Assembly (NCBI GenBank): GCA_030295235.1
Contig: AP026143.1
Location: 794,320-858,319, forward strand
Source of the DNA: Fistulifera solaris
Lineage: Eukaryota > Bacillariophyta > Bacillariophyceae > Naviculales > Stauroneidaceae
Direction: 5' to 3'
Length of the DNA stretch: 64,000 nucleotides
The translations under genes were made by a program, and so were the position numbers. The notes under the pieces are model-generated. The model was not told where the DNA came from. It searched no databases and saw only the letters and a list, made by a program, of their open reading frames with translations. Positions 11,227 through 20,066 of this stretch are shown here, in pieces (position 1 is the stretch's first letter; each line of letters starts with the position of its first letter).

Positions 11227-12516
11227 TTAATCTTGATTGCGGACTGGTCGTGGAACCGTTATGGTATATTGCGACGGATCTTTTGAAAGATTCATTTTCA
11301 TGATGGAAAAAGTGCCAATATCATCACGATTTCGACCTGAACTCGCATCCTCGATCCATACATTGCCCCCACAAAATATAAAGTCTTCCGCGTCAATTTT
11401 GTTGCGCGACTTCAAGTCCTCCAATGCAGGAATACTAAATGTGTTGGACGTTAACGACATCGCCTGTCCTTTCATTGATATGCGTTCCAGCGCCCCTTCC
11501 ATCACCAAGATGCGCTCCTTCTTGGGCGGGATCTGTAGCCGAATGAGCAACCGCGCCGTCGTGGCGGTTTCTCCGGACAATACCCATGTCCCACCAGCGG
11601 CTTTCTGTTGCGTTTCTGGATCTAGAATAGGGCCTCCTGCTGTCGTTCCATCAATGCGCAAAATCAAATTTTCTGACTGCTCCTTGGAATTCTCCATTAA
11701 TTCAAATCCAGTCGGAGAACGTACCATACGCCAAAATCCCACCAAATGTTCACGACTAGGATACGGAGGAAGTACTGGCGTTGGTGTAGATGTTGCTTGA
11801 GGCTTGTCAGCGATTAAGGTCCCGTTCTTATACTGAGCAAATATTGGATTGTCTTCAATAGCGGGTTTGTCTTTCTTGGTAGAAAGTTGTTGCAAACTAC
11901 GTTCACGAGCTCGGGAAGCGATGACGTTTTGAATTTTTTCCCGCATCCATCCGTCCAATGCGGCCGGGTCTGGAGGAGACTCTGGCTTGTTCGGCTCGAG
12001 TATGGAGTCAAGTTCCACACTTTCTTGGTCGGCGATGTTCGACAATGCGTCGTAAGACTTATCTTCAGATTCGCTCTGCCCGTGTAGTTGCTGCAAACGC
12101 TGCCTTGTTTTTGATAATATCATGTCGTCCTCCTCGGTGGTCTGCGATCCTGAAAAGGCATTGCGCGGTTCTTCTTGGTTTTCTAGTTGATTCGAATTCT
12201 TCAGCGACTTTTCAGCTTTTTGGATTCGTCCTTCTTGATATTTTTGGAATTCTTGTTCGCGTCGTAGTAGCGTTTGATTCGTTCCAACGGGCAAAGGCCA
12301 CGTTGCACTAGGCCAAGGAGCAAACGCTGTGTTGTCTTTAGACAAGGCATACAACCCGATTTCGGGCAATCGCAGGGCATCTAGTCCTAATGCATCATCC
12401 ATGTATTGCATCCAGAACAAAGGCGATATCCCATTCCCACCTTGATCAGATGTGAGTGTATATCGTTGATTGTCGTCATCGTCTGCAGTAATGTTGTTTG
12501 CGTTTTGTAGTATCAT
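11227..12516 (-). CDS. Conserved protein with C-terminal GxW beta-rich domain
   Basis: This is a 429-aa frame. The N-terminal quarter is Trp/Pro-rich. A charged, disordered linker follows (about residues 95-225). The C-terminal ~170 residues start LVGFWRMVRSPTGFELME and contain GGTWVLSGETATTARLLIRL and FSIMKMNLSK, an alternating beta-strand pattern with GxW turns that suggests a lipocalin-like or fibrillin-like barrel. I do not recognise a named family. Reading upstream of the ATG, the frame stays open through LQLPDDWE, and a pyrimidine-rich CTTCCTGCAG directly precedes that point on the minus strand. The true start may therefore lie in the adjacent frame (12524-13195), making one fused protein. 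Confidence 0.6.
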   Translation of the reverse strand: MILQNANNITADDDDNQRYTLTSDQGGNGISPLFWMQYMDDALGLDALRLPEIGLYALSKDNTAFAPWPSATWPLPVGTNQTLLRREQEFQKYQEGRIQKAEKSLKNSNQLENQEEPRNAFSGSQTTEEDDMILSKTRQRLQQLHGQSESEDKSYDALSNIADQESVELDSILEPNKPESPPDPAALDGWMREKIQNVIASRARERSLQQLSTKKDKPAIEDNPIFAQYKNGTLIADKPQATSTPTPVLPPYPSREHLVGFWRMVRSPTGFELMENSKEQSENLILRIDGTTAGGPILDPETQQKAAGGTWVLSGETATTARLLIRLQIPPKKERILVMEGALERISMKGQAMSLTSNTFSIPALEDLKSRNKIDAEDFIFCGGNVWIEDASSGRNRDDIGTFSIMKMNLSKDPSQYTITVPRPVRNQD

Positions 12517-12523
12517 TTCCCAA

Positions 12524-13195
12524 TCATCGGGTAGCTGCAGGAAGGGGGAGGCGCAACTCTGTCTCGTGCTCCTGTTCCAGAGCCCAGGATAATGTCCATG
12601 ACGGCGATTGCTGAAGCACTGTTTGATTCAAACTTTGCACAAAAGAGTTTACGAAGGGACTGACACCGTTCGAAGTCGCAAACAATACACTATTGTCGAC
12701 GCTATTTCCCTCCAATCCCTTCCACGACACCATCCACGGTTCTTGTTGTAATGCTGGTTGTTGTAATACAGTCTCGATACATTTCTGCACTTGCTGCAAA
12801 GCCTGATTCGCGTCTTTTTCCTCTTTCATTTCGAGTTGCAATAAAGGCAGGCGCAACGCCGCCGCCGGGATGCACGCATGCACCAAAAGCGGACAATGAT
12901 AGAGAATAGCGCGTTGAATGCTTTCCAATTCGAGTGCTAATTCGTGACATGTCTCCATCGGAACAGCAATCAAGAATTTTTGTGTTGATTGTTGACGGTT
13001 CATTCTGATGTTCGGTTTCCTGTCGTCGTTCGTTTCGTCGTCTTTGTTGTTTTCATTCAGAAAATTGCGAATGAATTGAGACATTTGTGACGATTCTTCG
13101 GGTCGTTGGGATAAGGCTAAAGATGATTCTATCGGCAAATGATGTCGTTTTAATTGTTGATGAGGAAGAACCGTCCATCCTCGAACGACATTCAC
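12524..13195 (-). CDS. 2H-phosphoesterase-like (AKAP7-like) N-terminal frame
   Basis: This is a 223-aa frame. After ~68 charged residues, the segment KFLIAVPMETCHELALELES is followed by about 25 residues, then ACIPAAALRLPLLQLEM. Later comes a segment GLEGNSVDNSVLFATSNGVS. That layout resembles the central fold of AKAP7/ASCC1 2H phosphoesterases, which use two HxT/S motifs. Neither His motif is visible here (ALRLP stands where HITLL is expected), so if the assignment is right the protein is probably inactive. The stop is 7 nt upstream of the ATG of the next minus-strand frame (11227-12516), which suggests a frame break or an unrecognised splice joining them. The family call is tentative. Confidence 0.5.
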   Translation of the reverse strand: MNVVRGWTVLPHQQLKRHHLPIESSLALSQRPEESSQMSQFIRNFLNENNKDDETNDDRKPNIRMNRQQSTQKFLIAVPMETCHELALELESIQRAILYHCPLLVHACIPAAALRLPLLQLEMKEEKDANQALQQVQKCIETVLQQPALQQEPWMVSWKGLEGNSVDNSVLFATSNGVSPFVNSFVQSLNQTVLQQSPSWTLSWALEQEHETELRLPLPAATR

Positions 13196-14089
13196 CGCAA
13201 AAAAAAAGGAAAAGCACTTTCGTATTTGTGAGGAAATTGAAAGACCACATGATTGTTATGCGATAAACGAAGACTTTTTTGACAAGGAAAGAGGATTGAA
13301 TACGAAAAAATGGCTCAAGATGCTCATCACTCATCATTCATCATTCATCTAAACTATTAGTATGGTCTAGTATAATAAGCGGCTGCGCACTTCGTATTTT
13401 CACGTCCACAAAAATCTGCGCATGTGTTATTCAAATCATCCACAGAAAATCTGTGGGAGTGGTATTATGACGCATCCAGAAAATCTGGGAGAGAAAATCT
13501 GGTCGTGTGCAGTTGTGGACTCAAAAACCATCACTTTGACAACGTTTCGTAATTCGTAAGGCTCTTTGACAAAAAAACAGAGTGACGTGTAATACAAACG
13601 CTGCTAAAGCCTATTTTATTGCAACAGCAACCAGTGGAGCTCAAGTCATTTTTTTGCAAGTGGAGTTTTGACGTGCACAGAGAATCTGGGAGTATGGTTT
13701 TTCCAATTTGACAGAAAATATGATAATGTGGTGGCTCATTGCACAAGATGCAGATGACCAGAAACCGTGCTGGCAAGTCCCACCAAACGGAGTAATAACT
13801 TTGTAATTTTGTAAGGATCAGTTGATGTTATCGTCGTCTTGCAGACGAAAAGAAAGTATTGATCGACATTTTTCTGTTGGTTATTTTGGGAAATTGCATT
13901 GCAATCGTACCAGTCCCTACAGGGTATGAGATCCCACTTGGGTTGGGTGATCCGATTTCGGTAAAAGTAGTACAAGAAAAGAAGATCCTGCTATTCTTAT
14001 CTTTATAAACGAAATCCGATCCAGCGATGAAGAAGCCCTCCAAGTGGAACTCGACATGCCGTGCACACGAGGGGAAGACGTGGCACGAG
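13196..14089. other. Intergenic with CAGAAAATCTGGG-type repeats
   Basis: There is no supported gene. A cluster of imperfect CAGAAAATCTGGG words (about 13440-13700) is annotated separately. The last part lies downstream of the selenoprotein candidate on the minus strand and may be its 3' UTR. Confidence 0.4.
13438..13700. repeat. Cluster of CAGAAAATCTGGG short repeats
   Basis: Imperfect copies occur near 13443 (ACAGAAAATCTGTGGGAG), 13477, 13494 and 13677 (ACAGAGAATCTGGGAG). Several are themselves near-palindromic (CAGAAAATCTG). Related words in reverse orientation (CACATTTTCTGGGA) recur as a tandem array at about 19475-19575. Confidence 0.5.
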
Positions 14090-14156
14090 ACATCTTGACA
14101 ATTGGTTATTTTCAGCAACAATTTGTTAACGTTTGCTGCGTCATTCATAGAGATGA
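14090..14156 (-). promoter_or_regulatory. Candidate SECIS element in 3' UTR
   Basis: On the minus strand, about 60-70 nt after the TAA of the Trx-like gene, an ATGA (14144-14141) is followed by a C-U mismatch and a 7-bp helix (14139-14133 with 14121-14115, one G-U pair). An 11-nt apical loop contains AA at 14127-14126, and GA follows at 14113-14112. This matches the eukaryotic SECIS plan: 5' TGA and 3' GA non-Watson-Crick quartet, unpaired AA about 12-13 nt from the quartet. Helix II is short and the basal helix is weak (CATCT near 14155-14151 against AGATG further down). The folding was done by hand and is not decisive. Confidence 0.4.
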
Positions 14157-14212
14157 TTCAAACTGAGGTTCGGAATTCGTTCATTCCTGTACGTAATTTG
14201 GACTACTTGTTG

Positions 14213-14917
14213 TTAGAGCTCATCACTCGCAGTAAGCTCGGTCTTTACTGCAGCAAGCATTTTGGAAAGGATGCGACGGCGACGCATATTCCATTCTTGT
14301 AATGCCTCCTGCAATCGCTCGACATCCATACCCGAAATACGCTGATACTCCTGCTCGATTTCCTCTAAAGTTTTAGGACTCATGCGCTCCAAGTAGTCAA
14401 TTTCATGCTGATTGCAATTGGTTTTATCCAATCCACACAAGACCGTCTTTCCATACTCTTCAATGTAATCGACCATGGCCTCAAAGGTACCGAGTTCATC
14501 GCAGATGGATTTTGTTGTTTTCTTGACATACGAACCACCGTCGACACCCGTTTCACTCGTAAAGTAACGAATGGTTGGCCAGCCGCCACTGCCCGGATTG
14601 TGAGGAGGTCCTCTGACATCGGAGCCAGCTTCGGCTAAATTGATGTCGCCGAAAACGACATCGTTGTTCCCCTGAAACGCCCGCACGGCACGATTCCATG
14701 CGGGCGCTTGCTTTCGTCATCAGCCTCATCCAGAACTGGCAATCCAGCGAACGAACGCGGTTTTGCCGTTAGAGGAAGCCGCAGTGACAAAACTGTCGAG
14801 CGCTTCGCGATCTTGGATTTCCGTCACTAGCGAAAAGTGCCCTTCGGGGTAAATGGCTTGCACAACAGTCATCGAGCAGAGCCAAATGACCGCGAGGCCG
14901 TTGCTAAAAGTCTTCAT
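14213..14917 (-). CDS. ER thioredoxin-like protein with Sec-Gly-Sec-Sec active site (candidate selenoprotein)
   Basis: The frame runs from an ATG at 14917 to a TAA at 14213, about 235 aa, with three in-frame TGA codons (14728-14726, 14722-14720, 14719-14717) and no other stop. The signal peptide is MKTFSNGLAVIWLCSMTVVQA. A thioredoxin-like beta strand, TAFVRWIASSG, leads into U-G-U-U-R-K-Q-APAWN, exactly where thioredoxins have WCxxCK followed by AP. FGDINLAEAGSDVRG, GGWPTIRYF (Trx cis-Pro region) and a helical C-terminus follow, ending in SDEL, an ER-retention signal. The regions on both sides of the TGA cluster are in the same frame and both fit the fold, so reading the TGAs as selenocysteine is the simplest explanation. 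Diatoms have selenoproteins. A possible SECIS lies downstream. Partner and substrate are unknown; ER redox chemistry is inferred. Another upstream ATG (14959) would weaken the signal peptide. Confidence 0.7.
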
Positions 14918-15192
14918 CGCTCTGTTTCCGCGTCTTCTCTCGCTTCTTTTCAGCTGCAAAAGAGAATTTCACAGATAGAGAACAAGTAGTCTAAATCAAG
15001 TCGCTAATAGACTCCGAGGAAATGATAAACTCGACTCTTCGCTCTTTATGGTCACGAAGTCGGCAAGCAGCTGCTCAAAAAAAGTATTGCGACTTGCGAT
15101 GACTGTGACCGTTGGTGTTGGTGTTGGCGAAAGGCGAAAGTAGATCGGTGCGTACGCAGACAGACTGTACCTCTGCGACGGTGAGTGCAAAG

Positions 15193-16629
15193 CTAGATAC
15201 CATCGGCTTCAAACGTAATGATTCGTCCACAATCGTCCATAAGTTGATTCATGCGCAAAGATGGCTGATCGGTAACGTCAATGAAGCTTCCAATGATTCG
15301 CGCCGGTACTCCCACTGCCACTGAATGTGCGGGAAGATTGGCAATCACTAAAGTTCCAGCTCCAATTTGACATCCATCTCCTTTAGCGCGACAAAAAGTT
15401 AGTCCGTATAAACTTTAGACACATGAGAATCTGATGGCTCTTACCGATACGAACGGGACCGAGCAGGGTGGCACCTGCTCCCAACAAAACACCATTTCCG
15501 ACTTTAGGATGCCGATCGACGCCTTTCTTTCCCGATCCGCCCAACGTGACATGATGCAAAATACTGCAATTGTGACCGATAGATGCCTATAAGCAAAAAG
15601 TGCGATAGAATTAGACTCATGGAGTGACGTCGAAATAAGACTCTTTTCGTCTTACCGTAGAGCCAATGACAACACCGGTCCCATGATCGAGTAGTATACC
15701 GCTCCCCAATGTAGCCGCCGGATGAATATCAATTTGAAACGTTTGTGAACTTTGTGATTGCAAAAGAGCGCTTGAGTATGTTTCCCCAGACTCCACAAAT
15801 AATGCGCGACGCGGTGAGTCTGAAGAGCGTGAAAGCCCTTAAAGTACAAAAAAGCGTCGGGCAAGTAGCTGCAGGCAGGATCACGATCTCGTACAGCCAT
15901 AATATCTGCTCGCAACGATCGTCGAAATACTGGACTGTGTTGCAGAGCATCCAAAACGAGCGATTGCAACTGTGTTGAAATCATCATAGCGGGGCTTTGT
16001 AACCGATTGGCTAGCAAGAAAGCCAGCGAACTTTCCAGCGATGGATGATTTAGAATCGTGCTGTGCAGAAACGATACCAGTAATGGTTCTCGACTGGCTT
16101 GCTCATAAGCTTCATGGCGAAGGAGATCCCACACGAGATCAATTTTGCCATCTTGACTATAAACGCTCTCGGGGATGCTGAGATCAATGTCAGGATAAAG
16201 AGGAATCATCGTTGCATTTACGTCTTTAGACGACAACGTCGATGACGATGCATGTGTATTGTCTGGATTCGTTGCAGCAAAATGTTGTTCGTCCCACAAT
16301 GCTGATCGCAAAGTCTGTGATGTTTCATCGTGAGCTACCACATGATGCGTTGTTACGAGAGAAACGTTGGTAGATGTTGCTGCAGCTGTTTCTTCCGAAG
16401 ATAAAGAGGCAATGCTGATATATGATATATTATTGTCGACAAGAGTTGGCTTTTCGACAGGGAGAGGAGCCATCCAATGCTTTGCCGCATCCGTGTTGTC
16501 GTCGTCTTCTCCTCCGAGTTTGTAGCGAACACCGAAAAGAGATAATGATATTCTTGCGAACGACGAATGCAGAGGAAGCCACGCCGCCGTCAGTGCAGGA
16601 AAGAGGAACAGTAAGTGCGATAATTTCAT
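15193..16629 (-). CDS. SAT: Serine O-acetyltransferase, plastid-targeted (one frame break)
   Basis: Three exons: 16629-15656, 15586-15445 and 15380-15193, with GTAAGA donors and TATAG/TAAAG acceptors. The product is about 434 aa and acetylates serine with acetyl-CoA to give O-acetylserine for cysteine synthesis. The N-terminal SATase domain includes DPAC-x8-LYFKGFHALQTHR. The left-handed beta-helix includes DIHPAATLGSGILLDHGTG (His of LDHGTG corresponds to the catalytic His of CysE), SILHHVTLGGSGKKG, DRHPKVGNGVLLGAGA and GVPARIIG. A signal peptide (MKLSHLLFLFPALTAA) is followed by W, a diatom plastid-type cleavage site. Frame analysis shows one base missing near 15762-15775 (CTCTTTTGCAA): the protein reads ...SLGKHTQAL then LLQSQSSQTFQ. 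Both sides are fully conserved, so an assembly error at the T run is likely. Confidence 0.88.
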
Positions 16630-16754
16630 GATGTGATAGTCTAGACTATTTTGATAAAAGATTTGAAAATCAAAGATTGATCATTGATTACGGATTACGG
16701 AGCAATTAATGATTTTGATGAGATTGGTTTTTTGAAGCGTATCGAGAATCATTG

Positions 16755-17060
16755 CGTCTACACAAATTCTACGTTGCCGCCGTAGGAAATTTATCTCTGC
16801 AGGGGTACCCGGACATTGCATTTCTCGCACTCGTCCAATTCATGGCTTTCCAGTGCACAGATGTCAACGTTTGCTTGTCCACCGTATTTATTTCGTATCA
16901 GGAAGCAATGAACGCCATCGATTTGAAAACAAAAAGTTGGTGGAACGAATGATGCAACGCTTCGAATGTCTACGTGATTTCACGTGGCTCTCGTAGGGAA
17001 ATTTATCGACAGAGGGGAGACCCGGAGCTTGTGTATTTGGATCCCACCCTTTTTCGGGTT
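16755..17060 (+). repeat. Dispersed CGTAGG-AAATTTATC repeat, dimer
   Basis: Two half-units about 218 bp apart. The left has CCGCCGTAGGAAATTTATC then TCTGCAGGGGTACCCGGA. The right has ACGTGATTTCACGT (a perfect hairpin), CTCGTAGGGAAATTTATC, then GACAGAGGGGAGACCCGGA. The region at 44390-44660 has the same two half-units in the same order and at nearly the same spacing, and 9010-9095 has a single right-type unit. No coding potential was seen. Confidence 0.7.
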
Positions 17061-18214
17061 TGTTCGACACCAAGTGCAATTTGTCACTAATAGAGCAGTG
17101 AATCTTTTCATTCGCTCGCCTTGTTTCTATTTTACTTATTGCAGTCAGATAATATAATGATCTTCGTCCGCAGGGAAGCCTCATACCGACGGGTAGTGCA
17201 CGGGCCCTGCGGAGTAGCTTCCTACCACAATGGGAGCAAGAGAAATCGCGTGTGCCTTGAGCCTCCGTCCTTCTCTTGCTCTGGAGAGAAGCCGAGTGAT
17301 GTGCTGAGCCCTGAGGCCTTCACCGCTCCTCGCCTCAAATTCTCTGTTTCAAGGAATGAGTGTATGTGCTGTGCCTTGGGGCCTTCACCGCTCCTCGCCT
17401 TGATTCTCTTTTTCAAAGCGCCATGGCAAAGACCATGGACAAAGTGCGGCCTGAGGGTAACTTCAGTGTTGGTACCAGCGTATGCGTGGCAGGTTGCGTA
17501 GTAAGAGGAGAGAAGCTTACTCGACACCCAAAGATGGTGTCTTGCGGGAGGAAAAACCTCCCAGCAGAATAAATCCACGGTGACGACCTGGTATGCAATC
17601 ACTCCGCAAAGTTGCCATGGAAATTCCACGACAGAGGAGGATGGCACCAACGGCGACGGCCTCAAAAGAGGACCGATACGACCGATTGCGATGACCATAC
17701 CTATCCCGGTGGCATCCCCCAGATTGGCGACCCCGCCAAAGGAGGGCCGGCTGAAAACCAGCAGGAAGAGGTTAGCTCCATATTAAGGCAGCATGGTAGA
17801 AATTCCACCCGAAGGATGATCCCGGCGACAAAGTCGACTGAGAAGGCATACCTTGAGGTGGCGGCCCCGTGTTAGGGCCAAGTCCCAACATCGAGAAGGC
17901 TCGCTCTACCCGACCCCAAAGGGGGGTTGTTTGATTGCATAAGCATACGCGTCCCCCGTCCGACAAAGGGCGGCGCCCAAAAAGAGGTGAAAAATGGACC
18001 ACAAAAGTGTAAGCTCTCTTCCACACAGCCCCAGCATAAGACTGAGACTGCGCCAGCAAAAAGCTGGCCTATATTTATCAATGTGACGCAAAAGTAAAAG
18101 TGCAATGAAGAAATTAATAACTAGAAACAAACATTTCAGAAGAAGAAAATTTATATAATCTAGGTTTATTCGCAGCAGCAGCAGCAGCAGCGGCGGCAGC
18201 GGCAGCGGCAGTAG
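17061..18214. other. GC-rich non-coding island ending in a CAG/CGG microsatellite
   Basis: The base composition is clearly richer in G+C than the flanks. Features include a tandem duplication containing GGCCTTCACCGCTCCTCGCCT (start near 17317 and 17381), a hairpin GGGAGG-AAAAA-CCTCCC (about 17546-17562), and near-duplicate words GAAATTCCAC at about 17623 and 17799. It ends in a (CAG)n/(CGG)n microsatellite at about 18175-18212. Overlapping frames on both strands (up to 158 codons) have no recognisable domain. A non-autonomous element or solo LTR is possible, but I found no terminal repeats. Confidence 0.4.
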
Positions 18215-20066
18215 TTGAATGATTTCTTATTTACTCTAGTCTTGTCCTTTCGTTTTTCATTGTTTGAGAATAATTCCGCCTGTCAAACGGCTTGGGTACG
18301 ATCAACGTGCGAGAAAGGAAATTTTATATTAGTCGTATGCACATTTGAATGGCTTCGTCCAACTAGTGTCTACGCAACGTTTTGCTGGCAGATTTTGCTG
18401 CATTAATCTCGTAAAGTACTCCCTGATCGGAATAGCGAACAGATAAACACCGTACCAGGTACAAAAATAGTCTGAATGAACTATCTGTGCGTTTCGTCTC
18501 AAGAATAGCCGCCTCCCACAGAAAATTAAAGGACATGTGTTCTTAACACGTCATAGACGAATGTATGAGCGTTCAGCAATTTCGAGCTGGACATGCACTT
18601 GCAGAAAGATCTTTACAAATGCAAAAGACTTGCGAAAGGGCTGCGATCATTCACACTTTCGTTTTCTTCGCCCCTGGAACGTCTGCACTTTACTATCCAT
18701 GCATTTATTCGTGGACTTCTTCAGCAAGCGCACTGATTTTTGTGAAATGGTGGTGGGGGTTTCACGGCTAGCCATTCGAATCGCTCACCACTCGCACTGT
18801 TGGGAACTTACAACTCCATTGTTCTGCTTACAGAAAAAGAAGACTTAGTCTTCCATATCCGCTCCTTCTGAAATGCTAACGTCGCTAAACAGACTTTGCA
18901 ACTGAATTTTTCGTAGATCGATCATTTCCGTGACTCATTTTTGTGACTTTTGATGAACAATCAGATGCTATTGGACTCCAGACGGTGATGGTGAGCCATC
19001 CTTACCGCGATACTTTTTTAAGAACCCAGAATCCGCAAACAGTTCTCAAACATTACAGGCGTTTCCTCCGAAATCGACTCAACTACTCTTTTTTCTTCAT
19101 TTATTTATCCACCTCCACGTCGTCGTGTGTGAGCGACACGGCTCTCTTTTCCCATAACCGATCATTCGTTCGTACGGTTGTATCCTCTTAAACCAGCAGC
19201 AATGTTTTGTTTGCTGCTAGATGGAGATTGCTTGCTTGTTTACAACGCTCGCATCATTGCTTTTATCACGCTGCGCTGAATGAGACGCCCTACCCGCAAA
19301 CGCCAGCAGCGCATCGTGCTTTCGTGTTCCTTGTCGTTAACACAGTGGTAGAAATCGCAAATTGGTGATATATTGACACCCGCGTTTAATTGTTTGCATT
19401 ATTTGCAAAGAAACTATCGGCGATTTCTTGAGTGCTTGCTATGGGTGTTGTCGAAAATACCAGGTAAAACCATTCACACACATTTTCTGGGAACGTGAAA
19501 GGACACTCCCCCACATTTTCTGGGAATGTTAAAAGATGACTCGCCCACATTTTCTGGGTACGTGAAAAGAACACTCTCGCACTTTTTAAAATAAAAAATA
19601 AAATACTTTAAACAAAAGAACGATGGTAACAGGTAACAGGAAGTAGGCCGTGTTGTCTCTCTCTAGGTCCGTTCAATTTTGCGGAGCGCAGGCGGAGCGT
19701 AGGGAGCGTAGGGAGCGTACCTGGTAGTCGAGCACCGAGCACCATAGCTTACGGGAAAGGTTAGACCAGAAAGCTCTTGTAGATTGAGAGTGGCGTAATG
19801 TGTACATAAATAGCGATGATCCAGTACATCGTTTTGCTCAGTGCCCCATAACTTCATAAGCAGTTCATACGCGGATCGACGAGGACGAAAAAAGGCGCCA
19901 TGGGCAACCGCGAGCGATTGCAAAGCTGCAAGCACCGCAACGGCAAAGATTCAATAGGAGTATAGCTCGTTCTACCTTGAACTACTCCGCACCTTTGTTG
20001 TTATCATCATTCTTTATATTGTGTTTCGCAACACATAGAGAAAAAAGGCTCTTGATTTTATTTATC
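18215..20066. other. Intergenic upstream of the BEACH gene
   Basis: No supported gene. A 90-aa minus-strand frame (19663-19935) begins with a hydrophobic, signal-like stretch and then RPRRSAYELLMKLWG, but it ends in GC-rich AGCGTAGGG repeats and has no family match that I recognise. A short tandem array at 19475-19575 is listed separately. The last 100 bp presumably hold the BEACH gene promoter. Confidence 0.35.
19472..19578 (+). repeat. Short tandem array with CACATTTTCTGGG
   Basis: Three imperfect units of about 36-43 bp, each CACATTTTCTGGG followed by AACGTGAAA-like sequence and ACACTC. The core is the reverse complement of the CCCAGAAAATGTG-like words clustered at 13438-13700, so the two loci share a short repeat family. 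Confidence 0.55.

Noticed and set aside
14213-14917. Variant genetic code (TGA as a sense codon) explaining the Trx-like gene
   Set aside because: Several other frames in the window end properly at TGA (for example the LRR gene at 7848 and the DUF1415 gene at 48661), so TGA is a normal stop here.
17222-17698. 158-codon minus-strand frame in the GC-rich island
   Set aside because: Overlaps other open frames on the opposite strand, no domain, biased composition. Better explained by high G+C.
19663-19935. 90-aa secreted protein on the minus strand
   Set aside because: The hydrophobic start is suggestive, but the C-terminus is low-complexity from an AGCGTAGGG repeat and no upstream ATG gives a better signal peptide.
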